NCBI RefSeq assembly: GCF_006489205.2
Contig: NZ_VFYR02000001.1
Location: 1,024,555 to 1,088,554 of the forward strand
Source: Brevibacterium sp. XM4083
GTDB lineage: Bacteria > Actinomycetota > Actinomycetes > Actinomycetales > Brevibacteriaceae
Reading direction: 5' to 3'
DNA: 64,000 nucleotides
The translations under genes were made by a program, and so were the position numbers. Under the pieces are notes generated by a model. The model ran no database searches. It saw nothing but the letters and a program-made list of their open reading frames with translations, and was not told the origin of the DNA. Each line of letters starts with the position of its first letter. Positions within the stretch are counted from its first letter, which is position 1. This document shows positions 50,970 through 59,931 of this stretch, in pieces.

Positions 50970-51683
50970 TCAGCGCAGCCGGGCGGACCTGACATCCTCG
51001 AGCCGACGACGCTGAGCGCCCGTCTCATCGACATTGTCGGGAGCCAGCCATGCGACGAACGCCTCGCGCAGGGCCGGCCATTCGGAGTCGAGGATCGAGA
51101 ACCACGCGGTGTCGCGGTTGCGTCCCTTGACGATGAGGTGCTGGCGGAAGACACCCTCGAAGGTGAAGCCGAACCGGGTGGCCGCCCGCTTCGACGGCGC
51201 GTTGTCGTTGTTGCACTTCCATTCGAACCGGCGGTACCCGGCCGCGAACACGGCGTCGGCGGTGAGGAAGAATGCCTCGGTGGCCGCACGGGTGCGGGCG
51301 ATCGCCGGACCCCAGAGGATGTTGCCGATCTCGATGACGCCGTTGGCGGTGTCGATGCGCATGAGGGCCTGTCGTCCCTCGGCCCGCCCGGTCGCGCGGT
51401 CGACGACGGCGAAGAAGAGAGGATCGGCCGAGGCGGCAGCAGTGTCGAGCCACGCGTCGAACTCCGCGCGATCGCGCGGCGGGTGCTCGGGCAGGTAGGC
51501 GAAGCGCTCCTCGGCGCCGGGGGCGATCGCGGCCGCGAAGAGGCCGTCGCCGTGCCGGGCGGGATCGAGCGGCACGAGGTCGACCGACGTCCCGACGATC
51601 GTCTCCCGCCGAGGCGGCGCCACCGGAGTCCAGTGGCGCAGGGAGTCGGCGGTCGCCTCGGCGGCAGAAGTGGGATCGGCCAT
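50970..51683 (-). CDS. GNAT-family N-acetyltransferase (RimJ/RimL-like)
   Basis: 237 residues. The RimJ/RimL-like layout is visible: TSVDLVPLDPARHGDGLF near the start, ADPLFFAVVDRATGRAEGRQ, VIEIGNILWGPAIARTRAAT, and RFEWKCNNDNAPSKRAATRFG with FEGVFRQHLIVKGRNRDT. Members acetylate ribosomal-protein N-termini or small amines. Encoded 5 bases downstream of a MarR-type regulator gene and probably cotranscribed, so it may be the enzyme under that regulator's control. Confidence 0.82.
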   Translation of the reverse strand: MADPTSAAEATADSLRHWTPVAPPRRETIVGTSVDLVPLDPARHGDGLFAAAIAPGAEERFAYLPEHPPRDRAEFDAWLDTAAASADPLFFAVVDRATGRAEGRQALMRIDTANGVIEIGNILWGPAIARTRAATEAFFLTADAVFAAGYRRFEWKCNNDNAPSKRAATRFGFTFEGVFRQHLIVKGRNRDTAWFSILDSEWPALREAFVAWLAPDNVDETGAQRRRLEDVRSARLR

Positions 51684-51688
51684 CGTGC

Positions 51689-52183
51689 TCAGTCCTCGTC
51701 GCCGTCGAAGCCGGTCGAGAGCTCCCGGAGCAGGGACGCGAGTTTGCGTCGGCCGGCCGGGGTGAGCCCGGCGAGGATGTCGCGCTCCTTGACGAGGAGA
51801 TCGGCGAGGGCGGAGTCGACGGTCGCCCGCCCCGCCTCGGTGAGGCGCACGAGCACTCCGCGGCGATCGTCGGGATCGGGCAGACGCTCGACCCAGCCGG
51901 CGGTGACGAGGCGGTCGATGCGGTTGGTCATGGTCCCGCTCGTCACGAGCGTCTCCTGCAGGAGCGTCGAGGGGGAGAGCTGGTAGGGCTCGCCGGAGCG
52001 GCGCAGGGCCGAGAGCACGTCGAAGGCCCAGCTCTCGATGCCGTAGTCGGAGAAGCTCGACTTCCGTGCGCGGTCGAGCTGACGCGACAGTCTGCTCACG
52101 CGGGAGAGGATCTCCATGGGGGAGACATCGAGGTCAGGACGTTCGTGTCGCCACGCGGCGACGATCCGATCCACCTCATCCAT
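51689..52183 (-). CDS. MarR-family transcriptional regulator
   Basis: 164 residues. The winged helix is clear: SYGIESWAFDVLSALRR-type helix (SDYGIESWAFDVLSALRRSG), LSPSTLLQETLVTSGTMTNR recognition region and the wing RLVTAGWVERLPDPDDRRGV. Dimerisation helices lie at both ends. A perfect TCAAGA-A-TCTTGA palindrome 20 bases before the start codon suggests autorepression. Cotranscribed with the GNAT gene and divergent from sucC. Confidence 0.88.
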   Translation of the reverse strand: MDEVDRIVAAWRHERPDLDVSPMEILSRVSRLSRQLDRARKSSFSDYGIESWAFDVLSALRRSGEPYQLSPSTLLQETLVTSGTMTNRIDRLVTAGWVERLPDPDDRRGVLVRLTEAGRATVDSALADLLVKERDILAGLTPAGRRKLASLLRELSTGFDGDED

Positions 52184-52203
52184 GATCCGATATTACGTCC
52201 AGA

Positions 52204-52216
52204 TCAAGAATCTTGA
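52204..52216. promoter_or_regulatory. MarR-type palindromic operator
   Basis: TCAAGA-A-TCTTGA, perfect dyad, with AAGAT-like half-sites repeated at 52222-52226. Located in the marR/sucC divergent space, near the marR start. Confidence 0.6.
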
Positions 52217-52397
52217 CGACCAAGATACTTTTTCACGAGATATTCGTTACGTTCGCGGCCTGCGTGTTTGGATGCTCGGGTGCTGTTGGGAATAAAGTGG
52301 TGCCTGGTTGTTGCATCCGTCAACGCTCTTGCGGGGCCAAACGACCCCGTACGAATGCTGGGTGGAAAATCCCTGCAGACGAAACGAAGGAAGACAC

Positions 52398-53567
52398 GTG
52401 GATCTTTTCGAGTATCAAGCGCGTGACCTGTTCGAGAAGCACGGAGTGCCCGTGCTCAAGGCCCAGGTCGCCACGACACCAGAAGAAGCGAAGAAGGCAG
52501 CTGAAGAGCTCGGCGGCGGCGTGGTCGTCGTCAAGTCGCAGGTGAAGATCGGCGGCCGCGGCAAGGCCGGCGGCGTCAAGGTCGCGAAGAATCCGGACGA
52601 GGCCGAAGCACGTGCGAACGAGATCCTCGGTCTCGACATCAAGGGCCACATCACGAAGAAGGTGATGATCGCCGAAGGTGCGGACATCGCCGAAGAGTAC
52701 TACTTCTCCGTTCTCCTCGATCGCTCCAACCGCACCTACCTCGCCATGTGCTCGAAGGAAGGCGGCATGGAGATCGAGCAGCTCGCGGTCGAACGCCCCG
52801 AAGCGCTGGCGAAGATCCCCGTCAACGCCATCGACGGCATCGACGACGCCAAAGCCAAGGAGATCGCCGAGGCGGCCGGCTTCGACGCCGAGACCGCAGC
52901 GAAGGTCGCTCCTGTGCTGACCTCCCTGTGGACCGTCTTCGAGAAGGAGGACGCCACCCTCGTCGAGGTCAACCCGCTCGTCAAGACCGGTGCCGGTGAC
53001 ATCCTCGCCCTCGACGGCAAGGTCTCGCTCGATGAGAACGCGGACTTCCGTCACCCCGACCACGAAGAGCTGCGCGACATCGACGCCGAGGACCCGCTCG
53101 AACTCAAGGCCAAGGAACTCGACCTCAACTACGTCAAGCTCGACGGTGAGGTCGGAATCATCGGCAACGGCGCAGGCCTCGTGATGTCGACGCTCGACGT
53201 CGTCGCCTACGCCGGTGAGAAGCACGACAACGTCAAGCCCGCGAACTTCCTCGACATCGGCGGCGGCGCCTCGGCCGAGGTCATGGCCAACGGACTCGAC
53301 GTCATCCTCGGCGACGACCAGGTCAAGGCCGTCTTCGTCAACGTCTTCGGCGGCATCACCGCCTGTGACGAGGTGGCCCGCGGCATCGTCAAGGCCCTGG
53401 AGATCCTCGGCGACCAGGCGACCAAGCCGCTCGTCGTCCGCCTCGACGGCAACAACGTCGAAGAGGGCCGGGCGATCCTCGCCGAGGCCGCTCACCCGCT
53501 CGTCACCCAGGTCGACACCATGGACGGTGGAGCCGACAAGGCCGCCGAACTGGCAGCCGCCAAGTAA
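52398..53567 (+). CDS. sucC: Succinyl-CoA synthetase beta subunit SucC
   Basis: 389 residues from GTG 52398 (GAAGGAAGAC upstream). ATP-grasp N-terminal half begins [18 protein letters not shown], with [18 protein letters not shown]. The catalytic ligase part has [51 protein letters not shown] and [15 protein letters not shown]. It makes succinate and ATP/GTP from succinyl-CoA with SucD in the TCA cycle. Transcribed with sucD (19-base gap). Confidence 0.96.
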   Translation: MDLFEYQARDLFEKHGVPVLKAQVATTPEEAKKAAEELGGGVVVVKSQVKIGGRGKAGGVKVAKNPDEAEARANEILGLDIKGHITKKVMIAEGADIAEEYYFSVLLDRSNRTYLAMCSKEGGMEIEQLAVERPEALAKIPVNAIDGIDDAKAKEIAEAAGFDAETAAKVAPVLTSLWTVFEKEDATLVEVNPLVKTGAGDILALDGKVSLDENADFRHPDHEELRDIDAEDPLELKAKELDLNYVKLDGEVGIIGNGAGLVMSTLDVVAYAGEKHDNVKPANFLDIGGGASAEVMANGLDVILGDDQVKAVFVNVFGGITACDEVARGIVKALEILGDQATKPLVVRLDGNNVEEGRAILAEAAHPLVTQVDTMDGGADKAAELAAAK

Positions 53568-53586
53568 GGAAAGGTCTCTCACACCC

Positions 53587-54489
53587 ATGTCTATCTTCCT
53601 GAATTCCGATTCGAAGATCATCGTCCAGGGCATCACCGGCGGGGAGGGCACGAAGCACACCGCCCGCATGCTCGCGGCCGGGTCGAACGTCGTCGGCGGC
53701 GTCAACGCCCGCAAGGCCGGCACCACCGTCAAGCACGTCGACAAGAACGGCGACGACATCGAGCTTCCCGTCTTCGCCTCCGTCGCCGAGGCGATGGAGA
53801 AGACCGGTGCCGACGTGTCCGTGGCCTTCGTTCCGCCCGCCTTCTCGAAGGACGCGGCGATCGAGGCGATCGACGCCGGCATCGGCCTGCTCGTCATCAT
53901 CACCGAGGGCATCCCGGTCCAGGACTCCGCCGAGGTCTGGGCCCGCGCCCAGAAGGCCGGCAACACCACCCGGATCATCGGCCCCAACTGCCCGGGCATC
54001 ATCTCGCCCGAGCAGTCCCTGGCCGGCATCATCCCGGCGAACATCACGAAGAAGGGCAAGCTCGGACTCGTCTCGAAGTCGGGCACGCTGACCTACCAGA
54101 TGATGTACGAACTGCGCGACCTCGGCTTCTCGACCGCGATCGGCATCGGCGGTGACCCCGTCATCGGCACGACGCACATCGACGCCCTCGAGGCGTTCGA
54201 GGCCGACCCGGAGACCGAGGCGATCGTCATGATCGGCGAGATCGGCGGCGACGCCGAGGAGCGCGCCGCGGCCTACATCAAGGAGAACGTGACGAAGCCG
54301 GTCGTCGGCTACGTCGCCGGCTTCACCGCCCCCGAGGGCAAGACCATGGGCCACGCCGGCGCCATCGTCTCCGGTTCCTCGGGCACCGCCCAGGCGAAGA
54401 AGGAAGCGCTCGAAGCCGCAGGCGTCAAGGTCGGCAAGACCCCGACCGAGACCGCTGAGCTCATGCGCGAACTCCTCAACGCCAAGTGA
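53587..54489 (+). CDS. sucD: Succinyl-CoA synthetase alpha subunit SucD
   Basis: 300 residues from ATG 53587. CoA-binding Rossmann part [47 protein letters not shown], and the phospho-His motif [17 protein letters not shown] with the catalytic His. Second gene of sucCD. A strong hairpin lies 85 bases after its stop. Confidence 0.96.
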   Translation: MSIFLNSDSKIIVQGITGGEGTKHTARMLAAGSNVVGGVNARKAGTTVKHVDKNGDDIELPVFASVAEAMEKTGADVSVAFVPPAFSKDAAIEAIDAGIGLLVIITEGIPVQDSAEVWARAQKAGNTTRIIGPNCPGIISPEQSLAGIIPANITKKGKLGLVSKSGTLTYQMMYELRDLGFSTAIGIGGDPVIGTTHIDALEAFEADPETEAIVMIGEIGGDAEERAAAYIKENVTKPVVGYVAGFTAPEGKTMGHAGAIVSGSSGTAQAKKEALEAAGVKVGKTPTETAELMRELLNAK

Positions 54490-54573
54490 GCCTGCGCGCC
54501 TGATGCGCTGACCGTCGGTCTGCGACATCAGGCGCTGCCGCGGTGCGCTGAGTGCGCTCCGCGGCGATCCGTC

Positions 54574-54609
54574 CGAAGCCCGCCTCCGCTGACCCGGAGG
54601 CGGGCTTCG
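54574..54609 (+). terminator. Terminator-like hairpin downstream of sucD
   Basis: Perfect 14-bp stem CGAAGCCCGCCTCC (54574-54587) / GGAGGCGGGCTTCG (54596-54609) with an 8-base loop; no T-run follows. Confidence 0.75.
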
Positions 54610-54628
54610 TGCTGTCCGGGCCTCTCCT

Positions 54629-54725
54629 CGCCGAGGCGGTCGCCCGGTCTTGTGCGCGCCTCGCGCCGAGGCGGTCGCCCGGTCCTGTGCGCGCCTCGCG
54701 CCGGGGCGGTCGCCCGGTCTCGGGC
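54629..54725 (+). repeat. 35-bp direct repeats, two full and one partial copy
   Basis: Units start at 54629, 54664 and 54699 with CGCCG(A/G)GGCGGTCGCCCGG; the first two differ at one base and the third diverges after about 26 bases. A single related core (21 of 22 bases) is at 42051-42072 upstream of manC. Non-coding, between sucD and the surface-protein gene. Confidence 0.85.
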
Positions 54726-54888
54726 GCAACCATCGCGATCCGCCACACCCGGGAAACTTGCATGATTTGTGGAGATCGTATCCAAGTTGTTACCTTGGAA
54801 GCTCAGTCCCCGTTCGATGCTGGCCCCGGTCCCCCTCCCGGATTGCACCCTTGGTGCCGGTCTGCGTCGACCAACACAAAGGAATCAC

Positions 54889-56265
54889 ATGACAACTGCG
54901 ACATCTCGCGCAGCTGCCGCAATCCTTGCGATGCTTGCCCTCGTGGCAACCGCGCTGATTGCGATCCCCGCTGTGGCAGCACCGCCATACCAGACGAACG
55001 CGAACATCGATTCGCTGAAGTTCCACGAGGAATCGATCAAGAGCGGCTCGACTGCTCGCATCGACGGCACGTGGAGCCTTCCCGACAATCCTCAGACGCC
55101 CGCCGGCTTCGTCGTCGATCTTCCCGACGAGCTCCAGGGACGCACTGATTCCTTCGAACTCAAGGATCCCGATGGCGTGACCATGGGACAGTGCACCGTG
55201 ACCGAGACGCAGCTCTACTGCGATCTCGATTCGGACTACCTCAACGCGAACCCGCTCAACATCCAGGGCACGTTCTACTTCTGGGTGTCGGTGCAGACCG
55301 AGACCACCGAGACCAAGGAAGTCACCTACGACTTCGGCGACGTCTCGGACACCGTGACCGTCACTCCGCCCGATGGCCCGTGCGTCGGCGACTGCGAGTG
55401 GAAGGGTCAGGACTCGTACAAGTGGGGCAACTACAACTACGACGAGAACTACATCCAGTGGCACGTCAACATCAAGTCGCCCGCCGGCGGCATGAAGGGC
55501 GGCCAGAAGGTCACCGTCACCGACCTCGGCGGCGAGAACATCGAGCTGATCCCGGGCGAGACCCGTCTGTCGGGGACGAACACGTTCAACGAGAACGGTC
55601 AGCCCGTGGGCTGGGGACCGAAGCCCCAGGACTTCTACACCGTCTCTGACGATGGCGCGACCGTGAACTTCACCTCGGAAGAGGGCTGGGTCTACGCCGT
55701 CATCTACCGCACGACCGTCACCGACGGCGGCAAGTCTGACTCGTACACGAACTCGGCGAAGTTCGAGATCGAGGGCGAAGAGACCGTGATCAAGAAGGGC
55801 AAGGTCGTGCGCCAGGGCGGCGGCGGCACCGGCGACGGTGACGAAGAGCCCACCCCGACCGAGACTCCGACGGAAACTCCCACGGAGACTCCGACGGAGA
55901 CCCCGACAGAAACTCCGACCGAGACCCCGACTGAGACCCCGACCGAGACTCCGACGGAGACTCCGACTGAGACCCCGACTGAGACTCCGACGGAAACTCC
56001 CACCGAGACCCCGACGGAAACTCCGACGGAAACTCCCACCGAGACCCCGACCGAGACTCCGACGGGCACCCCGACTGAGACCCCGACGGCTCCCGGACCG
56101 GGCGACACTCCGACCGACAAGCCGACGGCTCCCGGCCCTGGCGGCGACCTGCCCCGGACCGGTGTCGACAGCTTCGGCACGCTCGCCGCAGGCGCAGCAC
56201 TGCTCGTGGCCGGTCTCGTGACGATGGCACTCGTCCGGCGTCGGAAGATCAGCGCAGACAGCTGA
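54889..56265 (+). CDS. LPXTG-anchored surface protein with Ig-like domains and TETP stalk
   Basis: 458 residues from ATG 54889, with AAAGGA before it; the upstream frame extension is non-coding. Signal peptide AAAILAMLALVATALIAIPA, then an adhesin-like region (residues about 30-320) of two beta-sandwich domains resembling the SdrG/ClfA-type fold (DSLKFHEESIKSGSTARIDG, VVDLPDELQGRTDSFEL, YIQWHVNIKSPAGGMKGGQK). A stalk of about 80 residues of PTET repeats follows, then the sorting signal LPRTGVDSFG, a hydrophobic helix and RRRK tail. It would be covalently attached to peptidoglycan by sortase. Likely adhesion or aggregation function; the ligand is unknown. Confidence 0.85.
   Translation: MTTATSRAAAAILAMLALVATALIAIPAVAAPPYQTNANIDSLKFHEESIKSGSTARIDGTWSLPDNPQTPAGFVVDLPDELQGRTDSFELKDPDGVTMGQCTVTETQLYCDLDSDYLNANPLNIQGTFYFWVSVQTETTETKEVTYDFGDVSDTVTVTPPDGPCVGDCEWKGQDSYKWGNYNYDENYIQWHVNIKSPAGGMKGGQKVTVTDLGGENIELIPGETRLSGTNTFNENGQPVGWGPKPQDFYTVSDDGATVNFTSEEGWVYAVIYRTTVTDGGKSDSYTNSAKFEIEGEETVIKKGKVVRQGGGGTGDGDEEPTPTETPTETPTETPTETPTETPTETPTETPTETPTETPTETPTETPTETPTETPTETPTETPTETPTETPTGTPTETPTAPGPGDTPTDKPTAPGPGGDLPRTGVDSFGTLAAGAALLVAGLVTMALVRRRKISADS
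55849..56090 (+). repeat. 12-bp coding repeat array encoding PTET
   Basis: About twenty near-identical 12-base units (ACN CCN ACN GAR) within the surface-protein gene; synonymous third-position variation is present. Such arrays expand and contract by slippage and set stalk length. Confidence 0.9.
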
Positions 56266-56294
56266 TCCGACCGAGCACCACCTGAGGGGGAATG

Positions 56295-56324
56295 AAGAGG
56301 GAGCGACCGCGGTCGCTCCCTCTT
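56295..56324 (+). terminator. Terminator after the surface-protein gene
   Basis: Perfect 14-bp stem AAGAGGGAGCGACC / GGTCGCTCCCTCTT with a 2-base loop (effective loop larger), ending in TCTTCG; 30 bases past the stop. Confidence 0.7.
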
Positions 56325-56359
56325 CGCTGTCTGCTCACTGACAGCGATACGCTGAGCGG

Positions 56360-57493
56360 GTGAACAATGACGCCACGCCCTCATCCGCGACCGCTGAAGC
56401 ACAGAAGAACGCCACCACCGTCACCGCGCCCGTCGTCAGCTCCGATCCCGCCGATCACCCGCGCAACTTCGGGTCCGACAACTGGGCCGGCGCCCATCCC
56501 GAAGTGATGGCGGCGCTGACCGAGGCCAACGTCGGCCACACTCCGGCCTACGGCGGTGATCCGTGGACGGCGCACTTCCACGAGGTCATGCGCGGGCACT
56601 TCGGTCCCGATGCGCAATCGTTCCCCGTCTTCAACGGCACCGGCGCCAACGTGCTCGCCCTGCAGTCCGCGCTGCCGCGGTGGGCGGCCGTCATCACCGC
56701 CGTCAGCGCCCACATCAACTACGACGAGACGGGCGCCCCCGAGAAGGTCGGCGGACTGAAGATCATCGGCGCCCCGACCGTCGACGGCAAGCTCACCCCG
56801 GACATTATCGCCGCCGCCGTGATCGGCCGCGGCAGCGAGCACAATGCCCAGCCCTTGGCCGTGAGCATCGCGCAGTCGACGGAATGGGGCACGACGTACA
56901 CGCCCGAGGAGATCCGCGCGATCGCCGAGGCGGCCCACGACCAGGGCATGATCCTCCACATCGACGGCTCCCGCCTCGGCAATGCGGCAGCGTTCCTCGG
57001 CACCGGCCTCGGCGAGCTCACCACCGACGTCGGCGTCGACATCCTCAGCCTGGGCGGGACGAAGAACGGCCTCCTCGGCGCCGAGGCGGTCGTCGTCCTC
57101 AACCCCGAGATCGGGCAGGGGATGCGGTTCCTGCGGAAGATGAACCTGCAGCTGTCGTCGAAGATGCGCTTCCTCTCCGCCCAGCTGGGCGCTCTCTATG
57201 ACGGTGAGCTGTGGCGCACCTCGGCGAATCACGCCAACGACATGGCCGTGCACCTTGCCGATCGACTCGCCGAGGTGGCCGCTGACAACCGTGTGCCCGG
57301 GCTCTCCGTGGTCCAGGCGGTGGAGGCGAACGTCGTGTTCGTTCGCATGCCCGCCGAGGTGGCCGCCCGCACCCGACAGCGCTTCGCCTTCGCCGACTGG
57401 CCGCTGCAGCCGAACGTCGTCCGCCTCATGTGCGCCTTCGACACGACGCCGGAGGACGTCGACGCCCTCGTCTCAGCGATCGTCGGCGAGTGA
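56360..57493 (+). CDS. Threonine aldolase family PLP enzyme
   Basis: 377 residues from GTG 56360. Beta-eliminating-lyase/threonine-aldolase fold: RNFGSDNWAGAHPEVMAAL at the start, TPAYGGDPWT, VFNGTGANVLALQSAL, HINYDETGAPEKVGG, LHIDGSRLGNAAAFLG and the PLP Lys235 in SLGGTKNGLLGAEAVVV. It cleaves threonine or allo-threonine to glycine and acetaldehyde. The extreme N-terminus is a Ala/Thr-rich extension of about 35 residues. Its 3' end overlaps the convergent permease gene by 21 bases. Confidence 0.85.
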   Translation: MNNDATPSSATAEAQKNATTVTAPVVSSDPADHPRNFGSDNWAGAHPEVMAALTEANVGHTPAYGGDPWTAHFHEVMRGHFGPDAQSFPVFNGTGANVLALQSALPRWAAVITAVSAHINYDETGAPEKVGGLKIIGAPTVDGKLTPDIIAAAVIGRGSEHNAQPLAVSIAQSTEWGTTYTPEEIRAIAEAAHDQGMILHIDGSRLGNAAAFLGTGLGELTTDVGVDILSLGGTKNGLLGAEAVVVLNPEIGQGMRFLRKMNLQLSSKMRFLSAQLGALYDGELWRTSANHANDMAVHLADRLAEVAADNRVPGLSVVQAVEANVVFVRMPAEVAARTRQRFAFADWPLQPNVVRLMCAFDTTPEDVDALVSAIVGE

Positions 57494-58792
57494 GCCGGTC
57501 CTCGTCCGGACGACGGCGACGACCGCGGCGACGAGGAGAACGGCGACGGGGAAGATCGCCCGGCTCCCCGAGGAGATGAGCGTCCAGGCCATGAGGGGCA
57601 CGAGCAGAAGATTCGCCACGCTCCATACCCGCAGGCCGACTGTGCGGACGTAGGCGACGATGCACATGATGTAGATGAGCACGAAGACGCCGCTGGCCGC
57701 GCCGAGCATGTCGACGACGAGGTCGGGTCGCACGAGGAGAATCGTCAGCGACACCGTGAAGCCGGTGCTCAGCAGCAGAACGGCGCGACGCGGAGCCGCA
57801 TCGGGGGCAGCGGCGAATGCCCGAGGCAGGATCCCGTCGGCGGCCGCCGCGGAGATGACCGAGCCCACACCCCGCGTCCAGGCCACGGCGTTGAGCGCCA
57901 TGCCCAGCAGTCCCGAGGCGGCGAGCACTCCGGCGACCGTCCCGCCCCACGGCGTGGACCGCACGGCATCGACGACTCCGGTGACCGGATCCGCTTGAGC
58001 GGTCTGGACGACGACGGCCAGTGTGAGGGCGAGGACAAGCACGAGCAGGAGTGCCAGGGTCGTCATCGCCACCGGAGCGAAGTCGCGACGAGGATCGGGC
58101 AGTTCGCGAGCGAGGAAGGTGAGGTTCTCGAACCCGATGAACGCCCAGAAGGCGATGAGCGCCCCTGCAGGCACGAGCGCGAGCGCCGGGCCGTCGGGGA
58201 GGACGTCGGGTGAGCGCGTCGGGTGGAGCAGCGACCACGTGACGACGCCGATGAGGGCCGCGACGAGCACTACTGCGCCGCTGCGCTCGACTGCGCTGCC
58301 GAGCGTCCGACCGCGCAGATTGATCGCGACGGCAACGCCGAGGAGGAGAGCGGCGAGTGCGATCTCAGGCACGGGCGCCCGCACGATCGCCGTGAGGTTG
58401 CGCGCGGCCATGACCGCGCCCGAGGGCAGTCCGACGACTACGACCATCGTGAACATCAGCGGCACCATGGCCGCGGCGCGATGTCCGAGTCCGGCGCGGA
58501 TCGTCGCGCGCAGCGGATCCGCGCTGCGGGCGGACCCGACAACGGTGTCGCGGAAGAGCATGATCATGGGCAGGCACGCCAATGCTGCGACCAGCCAGGT
58601 GAGGACGGCGCCACTGCCCGTCTCGTGGAGCACCGCGGCGGGCACCGCGATGAGCCCGGCCCCGACGACGGAGGCGAGTCCTGCGGCCACGCCTGAACTC
58701 AGTGCCGCGATCCGCACCCACCCGGAAGTGTGTCTGCGTGACGATGGTGTCGACGACTGATGAGCGGCCGCTGGCTGCTGGTGAGATGTCAT
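57473..58792 (-). CDS. APC-superfamily amino acid permease
   Basis: 439 residues from ATG 58792 (GGAG 4 bases upstream; an upstream ATG at 58843 is possible but would crowd the divergent gene). About 12 hydrophobic segments; the conserved first helix SVVGAGLIAVPAAVLHETGSG with the helix-breaking GAG, FWAFIGFENLTFLARELPDP in TM6 and surrounding pattern match the APC/YjeH-like group. Substrate is unknown. Convergent and overlapping with the threonine-aldolase gene, divergent from an AraC-type regulator. Confidence 0.82.
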   Translation of the reverse strand: MTSHQQPAAAHQSSTPSSRRHTSGWVRIAALSSGVAAGLASVVGAGLIAVPAAVLHETGSGAVLTWLVAALACLPMIMLFRDTVVGSARSADPLRATIRAGLGHRAAAMVPLMFTMVVVVGLPSGAVMAARNLTAIVRAPVPEIALAALLLGVAVAINLRGRTLGSAVERSGAVVLVAALIGVVTWSLLHPTRSPDVLPDGPALALVPAGALIAFWAFIGFENLTFLARELPDPRRDFAPVAMTTLALLLVLVLALTLAVVVQTAQADPVTGVVDAVRSTPWGGTVAGVLAASGLLGMALNAVAWTRGVGSVISAAAADGILPRAFAAAPDAAPRRAVLLLSTGFTVSLTILLVRPDLVVDMLGAASGVFVLIYIMCIVAYVRTVGLRVWSVANLLLVPLMAWTLISSGSRAIFPVAVLLVAAVVAVVRTRTGSLADDR

Positions 58793-58873
58793 GGCTCCAC
58801 TCAACCGCTGAGGCCCTGTGCCGACGAGTGGCCGAAACGACATGGATCACCGGATTTCGGTCATACTGGAACG

Positions 58874-59845
58874 ATGTGGACTGCAGCGGTGCTCGTCAGA
58901 GACGGACTCTCCCTCTTCGAATTCGGCGTCACGGCCGAGGTCTTCGGGATCGACCGGACCGCTGCGGGGGTGCCGCCGATCGACTATCGGGTCTGCTCAG
59001 AGGGCGGGCCGGGGTGGCTGCGGACGAAGCATGTGTCGGCAGTCCGAGTCGAATCCACTCATGGCCTCGACGGTCTCATCGGGGCGGATGTTGTCATCGT
59101 CAGTGCGACTCTGCCCCACACCGGCACCGAGGCGGAACGTCGAGCGCTGCGCCGAGCACACGCCGCCGGATCCGTCATCGTCTCTCTCTGCAGCGGGGCG
59201 TTCCTGCTGGCCGGTGCGGGACTCCTCGACGGGCACCGTGCGAGCACGCACTGGCTGTTCACGGAGCAGCTGGCCAGGGACTTCCCGCGGGTCGACGTCG
59301 TCGAGGCGAATCTCTTCACCGACGTCGGTCAGATCATCACCGCGGCCGGAACCGCCGCAGCGATCGACACCTGCCTGCACATCGTGCGGCGGGAGCTCGG
59401 GGCGGGCACGGCGGCGGCGATCGCCCGCCGGATGGTCGTCGCTCCCACCCGTCACGGCAATCAGCTCCAGTTCGTCGCCCGCCCGCTGCCGCCGACTCCG
59501 GACTCAGGACTGTCGGCCACGCTCGAGTGGGCGGCGAACCACCTCGGCGAGGACATCGATGCGGCCGCTCTGGCCCGCCACGCGAATCTGTCGGTGCGTC
59601 ACCTGGGGCGTCGTTTCCAGCAGGAGATCGGGTCGACTCCGCTGCAGTGGCTCACGCAGGAGCGGATCCGGGCCGCGCAGGAGCTCCTCGAGGTCAGCGA
59701 CCTCTCGGTCGATGCGATCGGACGGAAGGTCGGCTATGCCTCAGCCACCCAATTGCGCGAGCACTTCCGACGCGCGGTGGGCACGAGCCCATCCCAGTAT
59801 CGGCAGTCCTTCGCGCAGACGGGTGCCGCCGACGGCGACGGGTGA
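58874..59845 (+). CDS. AraC-family regulator with GATase1-like (GlxA/DJ-1) domain
   Basis: 323 residues from ATG 58874. Residues 1-180 are a DJ-1/PfpI-like sensor domain (AAVLVRDGLSLFEFGVTAEVF, VIVSLCSGAFLLAGAGLLDG with the elbow Cys, RVDVVEANLFTDVGQIITAAG). Residues about 215-315 hold two AraC helix-turn-helix motifs (DIDAAALARHANLSVRHLGR, LLEVSDLSVDAIGRKVGYAS). Regulators of this kind control catabolism of amines, glycine betaine or amino acids. It is divergent from the permease gene with an 81-base space, so regulation of that transporter is likely. Confidence 0.88.
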   Translation: MWTAAVLVRDGLSLFEFGVTAEVFGIDRTAAGVPPIDYRVCSEGGPGWLRTKHVSAVRVESTHGLDGLIGADVVIVSATLPHTGTEAERRALRRAHAAGSVIVSLCSGAFLLAGAGLLDGHRASTHWLFTEQLARDFPRVDVVEANLFTDVGQIITAAGTAAAIDTCLHIVRRELGAGTAAAIARRMVVAPTRHGNQLQFVARPLPPTPDSGLSATLEWAANHLGEDIDAAALARHANLSVRHLGRRFQQEIGSTPLQWLTQERIRAAQELLEVSDLSVDAIGRKVGYASATQLREHFRRAVGTSPSQYRQSFAQTGAADGDG

Positions 59846-59878
59846 CCCGAGTCCCAGGAAGCGAGCGGACCCCAACCG

Positions 59879-59926
59879 CCGAGGCGGGGCCTGTGCACAT
59901 GTCACAGTGCGCAGGCCCCGCCTCGG
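59879..59926. terminator. Bidirectional terminator between AraC-type gene and rtcB
   Basis: Perfect 15-bp stem CCGAGGCGGGGCCTG (59879-59893) / CAGGCCCCGCCTCGG (59912-59926), 18-base loop, between convergent stops at 59845 and 59932. Confidence 0.8.
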
Positions 59927-59931
59927 GGCTC

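Noticed and set aside
52320-54086. 588-codon minus-strand open frame opposite sucC/sucD
   Set aside because: Antisense shadow of sucCD, which have complete catalytic motifs.
55849-56090. Regular short repeats that could suggest a CRISPR array
   Set aside because: They are in-frame PTET codon repeats inside a surface-protein gene with no spacers.
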